A stretch of DNA of 64,000 nucleotides from Cryptomeria japonica (Eukaryota; Streptophyta; Pinopsida; Cupressales; Cupressaceae): the NCBI RefSeq assembly GCF_030272615.1, contig NC_081410.1, positions 569,181,152 to 569,245,151 on the forward strand. Direction: 5' to 3'. Positions 23,376 to 34,270 of the stretch are shown one piece after another; positions within the stretch are counted from its first letter, which is position 1, and every line of letters begins with the position of its first letter. The position numbers and the translations under genes were made by a program. The notes beneath the pieces were generated by a model. That model searched no databases and had not been told where the DNA came from. It was given only the letters and a program-made list of their open reading frames with translations.

Positions 23376-24320
23376 TGTTGGCAATTGACACTCAATTGGT
23401 TGGTTTCACTATGTTGTCATTGATGGCAACATGGTAATTTATTTTGGCTTCATATTTTTTGGTTAATTGTGTACCAGCAGGCACTTAATATAAACTTCAC
23501 CAGCACCGACATTGGCACTGGTAGGTTGAAATGAATTCTTTGGTTACCAACAATGCAGGTCAACATGGTTTACAATCATGTTATAGGTATTAGAGGCCGA
23601 CATCTTTTTGGATCCGATATCGACAATGGTTTTGATATTCATGTATTTATGTTATCTAGCTGACATGTATATTGACATTATAAATATCTTTGTAAGTCAA
23701 CATAAGGCATGATAAATTGTGAAGGGTATATAGGTCAGTTGGTTAGATCATTTTCATATATGATAGGGATGTGAATATGGATTCATAGAAGAATAGGATG
23801 ATGTTATGTAATGCAAAACATATGAGAGAGATCATGTATGTGAGGATATTTATGTAAGTGGTATTTTGGTAAAGGCTTTAGGGTTTCAAACCAAAACAAA
23901 CAAAGCTTAACCGGAACTGTATTCAGGCATAGAGGATGATATCTTTGTAGTTCAATCATTTCTCAATCATAAAAGGAGCCTGCTCCTTTTATGATTGAGA
24001 AATGTGCTCTAGGCTGTAAGCCTTCCTGCAAGTGTAGGCCCCTATATTTTATAATATCTTTTCATATGGATAGTGAATTGATATTGTGGGTCACAAATCC
24101 CACTGTGGTTTTTCCTCTTTGAGGTTTTCCATGTATAATTTTGTGTGTTATGGTATTCATTTATGTGATTGGCTTATTGGTTTCTTTACTTCTTTCAATT
24201 ATATATGTATCGGTATACCAGTTCATGTATGCATGTTTTAATAAGGTTAAAATTGATCTTTCTCATAGAACACTAATTCACGCCCCCCCCCCCCCCTCTC
24301 AGTGTTCTTGGATTCCAACA
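23376..24320 (+). mobile_element. Element B 5' LTR
   Basis: It runs from TGTTGGCAATTGACACTC to GGATTCCAACA. It matches 29349-30197 over the shared part, except for a palindromic segment at 23957-24004. A CCCACTGTGGTTTTTCC box (about 24100) and a C-run of about 14 with CTCTCAG lie near the end. Confidence 0.88.
23957..24004. repeat. Perfect 23-bp inverted repeat with 2-base loop in the B 5' LTR
   Basis: The left arm (23957-23979) and right arm (23982-24004) are exact reverse complements around AAAAGGAGC/GCTCCTTTT, separated by CT. The 3' LTR at the same place (about 29930-29995) lacks it and keeps a longer non-palindromic sequence with GTAGTCAGTGAGAC. The hairpin therefore arose after or during formation of this copy. 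Confidence 0.9.
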
Positions 24321-24321
24321 A

Positions 24322-24335
24322 TTGGTATCAAAGCC
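24322..24335 (+). other. Element B primer-binding site
   Basis: TTGGTATCAAAGCC is one base after the LTR end. It is the initiator-Met type with one change. Confidence 0.88.
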
Positions 24336-24388
24336 TTGTACCTCGAAGGAATATTAACAGCTTGAGGAAGATCCTGAATTCAGAATCG

Positions 24389-25436
24389 ATGGATATGAGT
24401 TTGGAGAAGCAACTTGAGGTAGCACTTGAGGATTATGATGTTGAAAGGATGAAGAACTTAAATATACAAGATGAATTTAATTCTACTAAGGAATTCATTC
24501 TTGTCCTACAGGAGAGGCTATCATCTATTCAAGCTAGGAGGAAGGAACTTTTGCAAAATTGGGATGATGAAGAGAAAGGTGCACTTAATGAACAGTGTCA
24601 GAAGCTGAGTTAGGAGAACATGGTCATGAGAAATGAAATGCAAGCTATAACTATGAGAATGACTAAGGAGATTGAAGACCAGAAGAAAAAGGAAGAAAAA
24701 CTTATTGTATCTCTGAAGAATAAATTTGAAGAATGTGGTAGGTTGGTTCATGAGAATGATATGTTGAGAACTGATTTAGTACAATATCGGAGTAGTGAAC
24801 AAGATCTTAAGAGACAAATGATAATTCTAAGAGATGATCTAACTATTGCAAGTGACTTTAAAGAAAAAATCAAGATTAGTTCAGCACAACTAGATGTGTT
24901 ATTGAAGAGACAAAGGCAGAATGGTGATTCCAGTGGACTTGGATTTGAACAAGGATAGAGTTTCAGTACTGCAAATCAAGATCAACACCATAAGGCACCA
25001 GTAAGGTATTTTAATACTTATAAATTTAATGGTAGATGTTTTGTTTATAATAAATTTGGTCACATGGCTAAGCAATGTAGAAATAGAGCAAATCAGAACC
25101 CTGATTCTGCTCCCAGTCAATGTTCTAAATGTAATAAGTGTGGACATAAGACATAAGATTGTAGAATGAATGTTAAGTGTTATGCATGTGGAAATTTTAG
25201 ACATATGGCTAATTAGTGCAAGTCAAGCAATTACACCGGTTTTAGTAGATAAATCCAAAAGAACAATGTTACATGTTATGCATGTAATGAGGTTGGACAT
25301 ATTGCTAAATTATGTAGAAGTAGAAATCCACTGGTTGGTAACAGAGGATCAAATGAGAAAGGGAAATAAAAGGTTAATTAAATCCAGCCAGATCATATCC
25401 AGAGATGGTTCAGGAAGTTTGAAGATCAATCTATAA
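24389..25436 (+). pseudogene. Element B Gag-like protein: coiled coil plus zinc knuckles
   Basis: ATG 24389 (MDMSLEKQLEVALEDYDVER) begins a charged, probably coiled-coil region of about 190 residues that resembles M (KEFILVLQERLSSIQARRKE; GLGFEQG). Stops are at 24611-24613 and 24956-24958 without a shift. In the same frame follow four knuckle-like units around 25030-25320: one with Tyr for the second Cys, CSKCNKCGHKT, CYACGNFRHMAN and CYACNEVGHIAKLC. More stops follow in the tail. Probable function is RNA binding and particle assembly. The C-terminal limit is approximate. Confidence 0.75.
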
Positions 25437-25866
25437 AATGGTAATGCACTGGTTATCCAGCAGAGGAGGTTGCTCCTGTACAAGCAGGAAGCTCAACTGG
25501 TAACTAAGGAAGATGCCTTAGGGGTAGGCAAAATTCATGAAGATGCTACATATACCCCGAGAAGAGGTTTTGGAAGATGTTCCAGACATTGGAGATGCCT
25601 ATCCGGCATGGAAATGTTTGTTCAAGATCTGGTATCTTTCATCGGAAGTCATTGATGTCAATGAAAGATTAGGGTTTTTTTGGAGGATAAAAGGTTGAAT
25701 CTACTTCATTTTTCATCACCTTGCATTCAGAGCGATTAAGAGTGATTCAAAGCGATTAAGGGTGATTCAGTGCGATCAAATATCTTCTTGCGCGATTTCA
25801 CCAACGATTCAAAGAGGTCTTTGGGGTTTTTCACTAGCGATGATTCACAAGTATTTATCTTCAATC
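25437..25866 (+). other. Spacer between B Gag and ORF2
   Basis: The Gag frame may run into the first 200 bases. After that I see no protein-like frame. GCGATTAAG/GCGATTCA-type near-repeats (GAGCGATTAAGAGTGATTCA) occur at about 25730-25810. Confidence 0.4.
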
Positions 25867-28800
25867 ATGGAAGTAAGATCATCATTTGTACCTATCTTTG
25901 TTGCAAATCCAATTGTAGTTAAGGTCAAGGACCTTCCCAAACCTATTTTCAAATGATATCCACGTGTGGCTACCCTGGACGATTTTGTTGGTGCATTTTC
26001 TTGTATCTCGAAAGGAGTTGTGTATGTTGAAGATGTAAGAGCTTACATCCACTATCATATTGATGATTTGGAAATGGCTGATATCAAGAGCATGTACATG
26101 AATGAGCTAGTGGGAGATTTTAGAAAGATTAAACCTGAATACCAGCATATTGTTGTTCTAGTGTTTACCAACATTTTGGATATTCCAAAATTCAAAGATG
26201 AAATTGTTAGGTATGTTTTGAGCAGAGTACATGGAGAGTTTATCTAGTTAGATAGATCATATAAGATTACAAAGGAGGCAATTAGGGCAATCACCGCTTT
26301 ACCACAGGTTGGACAACATCCGGAGAAATTTTTTTCAAATGATGAGGTTAGCAAGATTATTGGGGCAACGTCAAATTGGCAGTCAATGAGAATCAGTACT
26401 ATCACCAACACAGACATCAGATTCGGTAGCATGGTCATTGGTTACAATGTAACACAATCAAACTGACTCAATTTTCTTTCTAGCTCCTGCATTTATGCAA
26501 CTTATAAAATGATGAGAGAGAATGAGAAGATATATCTATGTGGTTGGATGTTAGATGAACTATTAATTAACCTAGGAACAATTAAAGGAGAAAAGAAGGG
26601 GACTTTTCAGTATGGTAACCTAATTGTCTCAATGCTATTTTTCATCAATGAGACTCCCGGTTTTGGGAAGAGACAATGGGCATTTGATATCCCGGTAGGG
26701 AGGCAACTAAAACAGTCTATTGCTACATTGTGTAGTCAAAGAGATGACAAAGTATGGGGATATTTTAAAGCATTTCAAAAAGGGTATGAATTTTAGGATG
26801 AGGGTTCCTAAGCAAATTATTGAGAAATAATCAATTGACATATGCTTCATGGTTAAGAAAGATTAAACACTCATGGAAGTGGTCAAACACCAGAATATAT
26901 GGATTGAGGAGACGAGTTATGAAGTTGATGCTTAGACTCTTGATGCTTATGCACAAATGTTAATTGATGCATCGGTAGATGAAACTGTAAAAACCTTTGG
27001 CACTACTAAGAAGAAGACACAAGAGGTTGAAACTGATTTAAACCAGAAGAAGAGAAAGAAGCAGGAAGGAAAGGCAAGTAAGTTTGTTGAAAAGGTTTCT
27101 TGGGACATAAAATCATTGATTGAAGCTATCCTGAAGAAAGGCGGGAAGAGAAAAGAACCAAAAGTATTCATTGAGCCTATTGTAGTAGAATCTGCATCTG
27201 AAGATGACACACCCCTAGCATTCAAAAGGGTAATAAGGAAGAAAATTGAAGAAACTAAAGTAGAGGCTAAGAAGCAACCAGTTAGGAAAGTTACTAATAG
27301 GGTACCGACATAGAAGAAAGCACCAAAAGAAACATCTTCAGCCCCATCCGGTACTAGAAGGAGAAAGAAGAAGGATGACATTGATCTGAAAATTGAATTT
27401 GGTAATGTAACTATCATTCCACCAGAGAACTGTGTAGAGTTAGTTGATGAGATTAATAAAGATGGTATGTTTAAGAATGTACAGTTTTATTATGAACATT
27501 TAGAAAATGACTAAAAAAGAGTAGTAGAGGAAGCAGTTTAGTTATATTTGGATATTTATAAGAAAACCTTGATAGAAATTGAAAACCAAATACCGAAAGA
27601 GTTGTATGATATGTTAGATGCTAGAATACTATCAGCAATGCAAGAGGACAAGCATATAAAGATACATGAGTTGTTATCTATTTGTGTTTCTATTTCTCTA
27701 GAGGAGATGGATAAGACACTTGAAGTTGCAGATAGGAAAATCTTTAACAACAAACATAGAATAATTAGTCTTACGTTAGGAAGAGTAAATGAGATAATCA
27801 AGGAGACCCATAAGGCATGGGTTAAGTTCTTTGAAGAGAATCGTGGTTGTTATAATTCACCAGAAACTAAGACAGATACTGCAAACATCCTAGTTGAAGG
27901 GAAATGAAAGGGTATTATGGGTACTTCACCCTCAATTTTGATAAACATTAAGATAGTGGAAATAAAACCCCCGGTAGATACAAATGTACAGACAAATGTT
28001 GAGATACCGGAAAATAAAGAGAGTGTAAAGGTTGATAATGTACACGATACTAATGTTGAGGACAACAGTCCTCCAGATACATATGTATAGGATGAGGTTA
28101 TAGTTCCTAGGGAGGAACCGATAGTTACTAAGACTGCACGAAGTGGTAAAGCCACCGATGCAAGTGAGGAAATTATAAAGGTTAAATCATCAGAGGAGAA
28201 GAAAGAGGAATCTGACAGTGAGTCCATCATTATTGTCAATTGATACCTCACAGGTTGAAAAGAAAAGCATAACCGAGATGAGTTATGCTGAACTCATGAT
28301 GATGGTTGCATAGAAAATGATGGAGGTATTTATGGATAAAGGTGTTATTGATCAATCTATCATTTTTTTGCATGGACTAGTCCTAGAATACAAGTTTGGC
28401 AATGAAGCAAGCCCATCCGGAAAGCTTAAGATAATCATTGAACATATTGCAAAGGATTTTCAGTCCTTGTAGCAGATTTCAAACCGGTAAGTACTAGAGA
28501 GGTTCAGACAGGGAAAGAGAGCTACATTTGATCAAATGATTGAGTCTAAAAGAAAGGAAATTAATGATAAGTTGAAATTGATAGATAATTATTTAAAGAA
28601 GTATACAAATATTTATAGAGTATGTTGTAACATAGATTTTCTTACAATTAATTTGCATAAGAAGATTAAGGAATTTTAGGAGAAAATTTCAGGTATAGCC
28701 AATTATTTTGATGATTGATTTCATTGACTACATCCATTGATGGCCAGATTTTGGTTTTGGAAGCCCAAGTTTCTTCTCTTGAGAAATAAAAAGATAAAAT

Positions 28801-29045
28801 CATAAGAAGAGCCAGAAGTCTTAGACGTTTGGTGAGTCCCAGTTGGATTCACTTAGTGTACATAAGGAGTGTATAGATATGGTTGGTAAGCCCATACCAA
28901 TAGAGTTAAGTGAGAAAGAGTCATTTGCCCATATGCTAAATGGACTTGTATCTATTTCTAACAGTTTTAAATCTGGTTGAGATACTTATCTAGAGATTTT
29001 GGAGAAGACATATCCAGAAATTTTCAAATATATTAAGCTTCGATA
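25867..29045 (+). pseudogene. Element B ORF2, large protein of unrecognised family
   Basis: ATG 25867 opens MEVRSSFVPIFVANPIVVKV. The N-terminal domain contains GAFSCISKGVVYVED, a VLSRVHGEF block near 26215, ITKEAIRAITALP near 26265, and ATYKMMRENEKIYLCGWML to FDIPVGRQL (26490-26710), all with counterparts in M. After a shift near 26810-26950 the DICFMVKKD block, a K/E-rich region and a region with helical character follow. The tail near 28600-28670 matches M. At least ten stops and one or more shifts inactivate it. Reconstructed span is about 1,060 codons. No enzyme signature of a retrotransposon is visible. Confidence 0.7.
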
Positions 29046-29348
29046 AGGTATTTTTGGGATATTCATTGTATAGTATCTTTCATTCTTCGTCCTGATTTTG
29101 GATTTTTGGTATTCTTTTTGGAAATTTTGATGGCATTGATGTCGAAAGGGGAGTGATATAGACGTGAAAAAAGAAAAAAAAGAAAAAAAGGAGTTGTATA
29201 TATTAAGGGGACATATGGAGATATGGAGTATTTTTTATGATCATAGATGAATATTCAGCTCAGGGGGAGCAAGTTCAGGATGAAACCGACAAATGAAACC
29301 ATGATCATTTTTCACATGAGTGTTGGCAGCAATGCCAAAGGGGGAGAT
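29046..29348 (+). other. Element B 3' untranslated region and polypurine tract
   Basis: The G-rich tracts GAAAGGGGAGTG (about 29147), CTCAGGGGGAGCA (about 29260) and the PPT AAAGGGGGAGAT (29337-29348) occur in the same order as in N, C and E. An A/G-rich run sits at about 29165-29190. Confidence 0.75.
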
Positions 29349-30197
29349 TGTTGGCAATTGACACTCAATCGGTTGGTTTCACTATGTTGTCATTGATGGC
29401 AACATGGTAATTTATTCAGGCTTCATATTTCGGGTTAATTGTGTATCGACAGGCACTTCACAGACACTTCACCACCGGCATTGACACTGACACAAGAAGG
29501 GTGAAAGGAATTCTTTGGTTGTCGGCAATGCAGGCTAACATGGTTTAGAATTAGGTTATCAGTATTGGAGGTCAACATCTTTTTGGATTTGGCATCGACA
29601 ATGGTTTTGATATTCAGGTATTTATGTTATCTAGCCGACATGTATATTGACATTGTAAATATCTTTGTAAGCCAATATAAGGCATGATAAATTGTGAAGG
29701 GTATATAGGTCAGTTGGTTAGATCATTTTGATATATGATAGGGATGCGAATATGGATTGATAGGAGAATTGGATGATGTTATGTAATGTGAAACATATGA
29801 GAGAGATCTTGTATGTGAGGATATTTATGTAAGGGGTATTCTGGTAAAGGGTTTAGGGTTTTAGACCGGAACAGATAGAGCTTAACTAGAATTGTATTCA
29901 AGCATAGAAGATGCTATCTTTATAGTTCAATCATTTCTCTGGATTGTAGTATGGATTTGTATGTAGTCAGTGAGACTCCTTTTGTGATTGAGCAGTGCTC
30001 TAGGCTATAAGCCTTCCTACAAGTACAGGCCCCTATATTTTGTAATATCTCTTCATATGGATAGTGAATTGATATTGTGGGTCACAAATCCTACCATGTT
30101 TTTTCCTTTTTGAGGTTTTCCACTTATAATTCTTTGTGTTATGGTATTCATTTATTTGATTGACTTATTGGTTTCTTTACTTCTTTCAATTCTATAT
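29349..30197 (+). mobile_element. Element B 3' LTR, truncated
   Basis: TGTTGGCAATTGACACTC onward matches the 5' LTR as far as TTCTTTCAATTCTATAT. Sequence then changes abruptly to ATCAACACCCTTT twice in a row, leading into a different LTR. About 110 bases of LTR end are missing. Confidence 0.82.
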
Positions 30198-31324
30198 CAA
30201 CACCCTTTATCAACACCCTTTTGGTCCTGGTAGGTTGAGTGGTTTTTGGTTAACTTGGATCCGACATGATCCAATAGAATCAAGTATAATATGGTGATGG
30301 AATTAGCTTGTTCATGATACTCTTACTCATATTTGGTCAGTTGGTTTCGGTCTAGTGATTGGATGCTATCCTACTTACTTAGAAGCGTGGAATTTGGTTC
30401 CGGCGAGGGTTTCACCAACAGAGCTTTTGGTGGAGATCTTTGATGAATTGCATAATTGGTGTTGGTGTGTCTTGTGATGGAGTTTTAGGATGCTATTGGT
30501 GATCATGTTCAAGACTTGGCATTTCAAGATCATTGCTAAAGCGTGTGGACCTATACTTGGTCCCAGTGGATTTAGGTTATGGATCGACATTAATGAAATG
30601 TATGGATACAACCTATTGTTGTATTTCTAGGATGTCTTATGTGTGGATATTATTTGTTTGGTCTAAGGCCTACATGGTTTGTAATTATGTAATTGGTTTA
30701 TTGTTTGGTGGCCGACCTGATTTTTTATGGTCAAGGGTTTGTATAAATAGTTGTAAGATCTCATTGTAGATCACCATGGTTATTGTAAGAGGTCATCGTC
30801 AAGGAATGTAATATGTGAATAATGTAATATCATTCAGGTAGAGGAGTTGGTCGATCATTGGAGATCTAATTGGATTTTTATAAGAGGATTTAGTCCTCTG
30901 GTATTGAGCTTAACCAGAATTGTACTCAGGCATATGAGATGCTATCTCTTGTAATTCAACACTTTTTTGGATTGTAGTTTGGATTTAAATGTAGTCAGTG
31001 AGGCTCCTTTTGTGATGAGAAGTGTGCTATAGGTTTTTGGCCTTCCTGCAAGTGCAAGCCCCTTCATTGTAATTCATATACTTACTACAGAAGTATTATC
31101 TAACTATGGGTAGGCTTCCCACCATGATTTTTCCCTTTACTAGGTTTTCCACGTACAAATATTGGTGTCATGTGGATGGTATTTATTCTATGATTATTGT
31201 TTATGATTAATTGGAATAACTGATATTTCGGTATTAAAGTTGAAATTTCTAATGCTTCCAATAATTTGTGACAATTGATTCACCCCCCCTCTCAGTTATC
31301 TTCTGGTTATCTGAACTATCTAAC
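30198..31324 (+). mobile_element. LTR H1, left end truncated
   Basis: It ends CTGAACTATCTAACA at 31324 with the C-run/CTCTCAG motif and the CCACCATGATTTTTCCC box (about 31120). It has a TATA-like TATAAAT at 30742-30748. It resembles the Copia-C LTR in the right half (GCTTAACCAGAATTGTACTC, CTTCCTGCAAGTGCA). The TG start is missing at the junction with element B. No internal region follows, so it is a solo or fragment LTR inside H2. Confidence 0.65.
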
Positions 31325-32066
31325 ATTGATAAGTGGTGTTGGTGCAACTATTTCTGATGATTCTAATGTTCTTCCTGGTGTTTCCTAATTGTGTCCTATT
31401 TTCTTTGATGATCCGCATTGATCATTGTGCAAGTTCTTGGTGATTTTGTTGAATTAGTGATGTTCTGAATGTTATGTGGTTTTCTTGGTGGTGTAGTGTG
31501 TTGTGGTTGATCTTGACATGATTTACGGTGGTATTGTGTATTTGGTTATTTGAATTAGGACCATGTTATGTCATGTATATCATTATATTGGTCCGATGGT
31601 CGATCTTTGTATTGTGTGATGTAATTTTGTAATAGTGAGTTGACGGTTTAGCCAACCTTGTTGTCAAGGTTGATGAATTGTATAAATAGGTGGTATTGTT
31701 GTGTAATTTAGGTACCAAGGTTGTGTCTTCCTTATTAGAGAGTAGTGTATGTGAGAACAAGGATTCATCTTTTGGAATTGTGATTGAGTAGAGATTGGTG
31801 TTGTAGAGAAGACAATTGTGCTTAACCAGAACTATCATCAGGAATTTGGACATGTTATTCTTTCAGTTTATTCCTTCCAGATTCTAGTCTGAAACTTATT
31901 GTAAGTTAGTTAGACTTTCCTAAGGGTTGTAGCCTTCTGGGTCATTATCTTTTGAGCAGTGACCTCTAGGTGGTGTGCTTGAATGCATGTGCAATCCCCA
32001 TTGTAACATTTTCACATACTACTGTAGAGTATCATCTTATTGTGGGTAGGTTACCACTATGGTTTT
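31325..32066 (+). mobile_element. LTR H2 left part, probable Copia-1 3' LTR
   Basis: From about 31770 it matches the Copia-1 5' LTR piece at 3504-3882. TATAAATAGG at 31681-31690 is a likely TATA box. Copia-C cuts it at 32066 inside the CCACTATGGTTTTT box, and it resumes at 63163. Its left end is missing because of the H1 insertion and the deletion at about 30197. Confidence 0.62.
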
Positions 32067-33300
32067 TGTTGGCAAAATGGATGAATTGATTATGTGTTGT
32101 ATTGATGTTTTGTCATTGATGTCAACACTAGCTATTATGGTTGGTTATCGATAGACGGGTTTTGGTTACCTGCAAAATGGAATATCTATTGGACACTTCT
32201 AACATGTTTGGATCTATGGAGTATGTTTGGTTTTATGTGTTACATGCTTCTAGAGCATGCTTTGATCATTTGGTATTGACTTGGTGATTGATGCTATCAT
32301 ACACTCTTGTAAACCCTTATTAGTATGGGTTTAAGGTTTAATCGATAGAGCTTTCACTAAGAATCTTTGACAGAATGCATAAGTGGTGTTGGTGTGTCTT
32401 CTAGATGGATTTCAGGATGCTAAAGATGTTCTTTGATCATTCCTCAACTAATTGAAGGCATCTCTTTGGCGTGGTGGACCCAGATTAGGTCTGATTCCTA
32501 TCTAGGTTATGGATCGGTATCATGTTAACATGTTCTCTACATGTTATTGGGATGATTTATGGATTGGTTATTGTTATTTTGGTCTTAAGACAACATGGCA
32601 TATCATTGTAATATGGATGTATGTAATTATCTTATTGTAATATCTTTTAGGTGGCCAACCTAATTGGTTTAGGTTTTAGGATTTGTATAAATGGATGTAA
32701 GATCTCATTGTAGATCATGGTATGGGATTGTATGGCAATAGAAATGTAATATCACATGCAAATGAGATTTGGTCAATCATAGGTGATATAATTGGGTTTA
32801 AAGAAGAGGTCAAAGGCCTCCAGTATTGAGCTTAACCAGAAATGTAATCAGGCATAGTAGATTTTATCTCTAGCAGTTCATTATTTTGGATTGTTGTCCA
32901 TTTATCTTGAGGTGGTTATAACCTCTTTGTAGTCAATGAGACTCTTTTCTAATGAGAAATATGCTCTAGGTAGTGTGCCTTCCTGCATATGCAGGCCCCT
33001 TATTGTATCACATAGTTTTTGTAGAAGTATCATCAGACTGTGGGTAGGCTTCCCACTGTGGTTTTTCCTTTTTCATGTTTTCCACATACAAATCATGGTG
33101 TTATATGGTATGGTTGCATTGTGCTACTTCTTTGTTTCATTCTTAAGTTTTATTTCTTACCGATATCCATTTCTTCTATTCTGGTACTTAATGTTTATAT
33201 GCTCCATTTAAAAGTTATTAAGTGGTTTGCTTGATATAATTTGTTAACAACTGATTCACCCCCCCCCCCCCCTCTCATTTGTTCACCGGTTATCCTAACA
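32067..33300 (+). mobile_element. Copia-C 5' LTR
   Basis: It runs from TGTTGGCAAAATGG to GGTTATCCTAACA (1,234 bases). It matches 37898-38165 plus 62177-63157. TATAAAT at 32697-32703 is the probable TATA box. It is flanked by gtttt (32062-32066), with ttttt after the 3' LTR (63158-63162), giving a TSD in a T-run. Confidence 0.9.
32697..32703 (+). promoter_or_regulatory. Probable TATA box, Copia-C LTR
   Basis: TATAAAT follows GGTTTTAGGATTTG. Equivalent TATAAAT sites occur at matching places in the related LTRs H1 (30742) and H2 (31681), and TATAAAT is kept in the C 3' LTR near 62550. Conservation across families supports a core promoter role. Confidence 0.55.
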
Positions 33301-33301
33301 A

Positions 33302-33315
33302 TTGGTAATAGAGCC
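33302..33315 (+). other. Copia-C primer-binding site
   Basis: TTGGTAATAGAGCC is one base after the LTR. It is the initiator-Met type with one change. Confidence 0.9.
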
Positions 33316-33358
33316 TTGATCCTCTTTTGTAGAAGCTTAACCACTTGAGGTAGATCCT

Positions 33359-34270
33359 ATGGCAGCTAATACTTCTAACCCTCCAGCAACTATTTTCAGA
33401 AGAGAAATCCCTAAGCTTGATCGAACAAATTATGGGATATGGAAAATCAGAATGGAGACTCATCTTAGATGTCTTGGCAAGGATATTTGGGAGATCACTG
33501 AGAATGGATTTACACCTTATGATCTGGCATCTGGCAATCCTGCTCCTGCAGATCTGGACAATAATATTGAAAATGATTATAGAGCTAGAGAAGCCCTCCT
33601 GTGTGCACTTACTGATTAGCAAATCATGGGAATGACTGATAAATCATCGAAAAAGGTTATGTGGGATAAATTGAAAACTTTGAATGAAGGTGATCCTACT
33701 GTCAAAATTGCTAAACTTGATGGTTATTGGGTAAGGTGTGAAAACTTGAAGATGAAAGATAATGAAATAATTGTTGTATTTATGAAAAGAGTATATGAGA
33801 TTATTATGGGAATTCAATGTTGTGGAGGATCTCTGAGTGAAGATGAAATAGTTTCCAAAGTCTTGAGAGCCCTTCCATGGGCTTATAAGATGAAGGCAAG
33901 TACAATTAATGAACTAAGAACAATGGTAAACACTTCAGTGACCAAAGACATTCTAATTGGGGAATTATCTTCTTTTGAGCTTGAAGAATTTGGACCTTCT
34001 GGAGCTGCAAAGTCTGAACCTACTTTTCATGCATCATCATCATCTAATGGAAAAAGTGATTGGAAAGCCTTATATGCAAAAGAATTGGAAGATATGAGGA
34101 AAGAGGATAAATAATTTGAGCAACTTGAAGCCTTATTTGCTAGAAAATTACCTAAAGGACTGACGGGAAGTAAGTATGAAGGAAAAGAACCTTTTAAATG
34201 TTTTGCATGTAATAAGATTGGTCATTTTGAATCTAGATGTTTTGAAAGGAATGCAAGATTTGAAGAGAGT
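33359..34270 (+). pseudogene. Copia-C gag
   Basis: ATG 33359 is the first ATG after the primer site. The copia Gag domain (UBN2 type) includes LDRTNYGIWKIRMETHLRCL and WDKLKTLNEGD. It ends with the zinc knuckle CFACNKIGHFESRC (about 34200-34241). Stops at 33617-33619 and 34112-34114 are in the same frame, and the frame shifts near 34262-34275 into the protease frame. It would encode a particle protein of about 300 residues. Confidence 0.85.

Larger units (their letters stand above)
23376..30197 (+). mobile_element. Element B: RT-less LTR retrotransposon, 3' end truncated
   Basis: The 5' LTR (23376-24320), primer site, Gag-like gene, ORF2, PPT (29337-29348) and a partial 3' LTR (29349-30197) are in order. 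It inserted into the Copia-1 RNase H region next to ctact (23371-23375). The right flank is gone because the 3' LTR breaks off at about 30197 against another LTR. As in N and M, no protease, integrase or RT motif is visible in the 5 kb interior. Its LTR is different from both of theirs. Confidence 0.85.
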
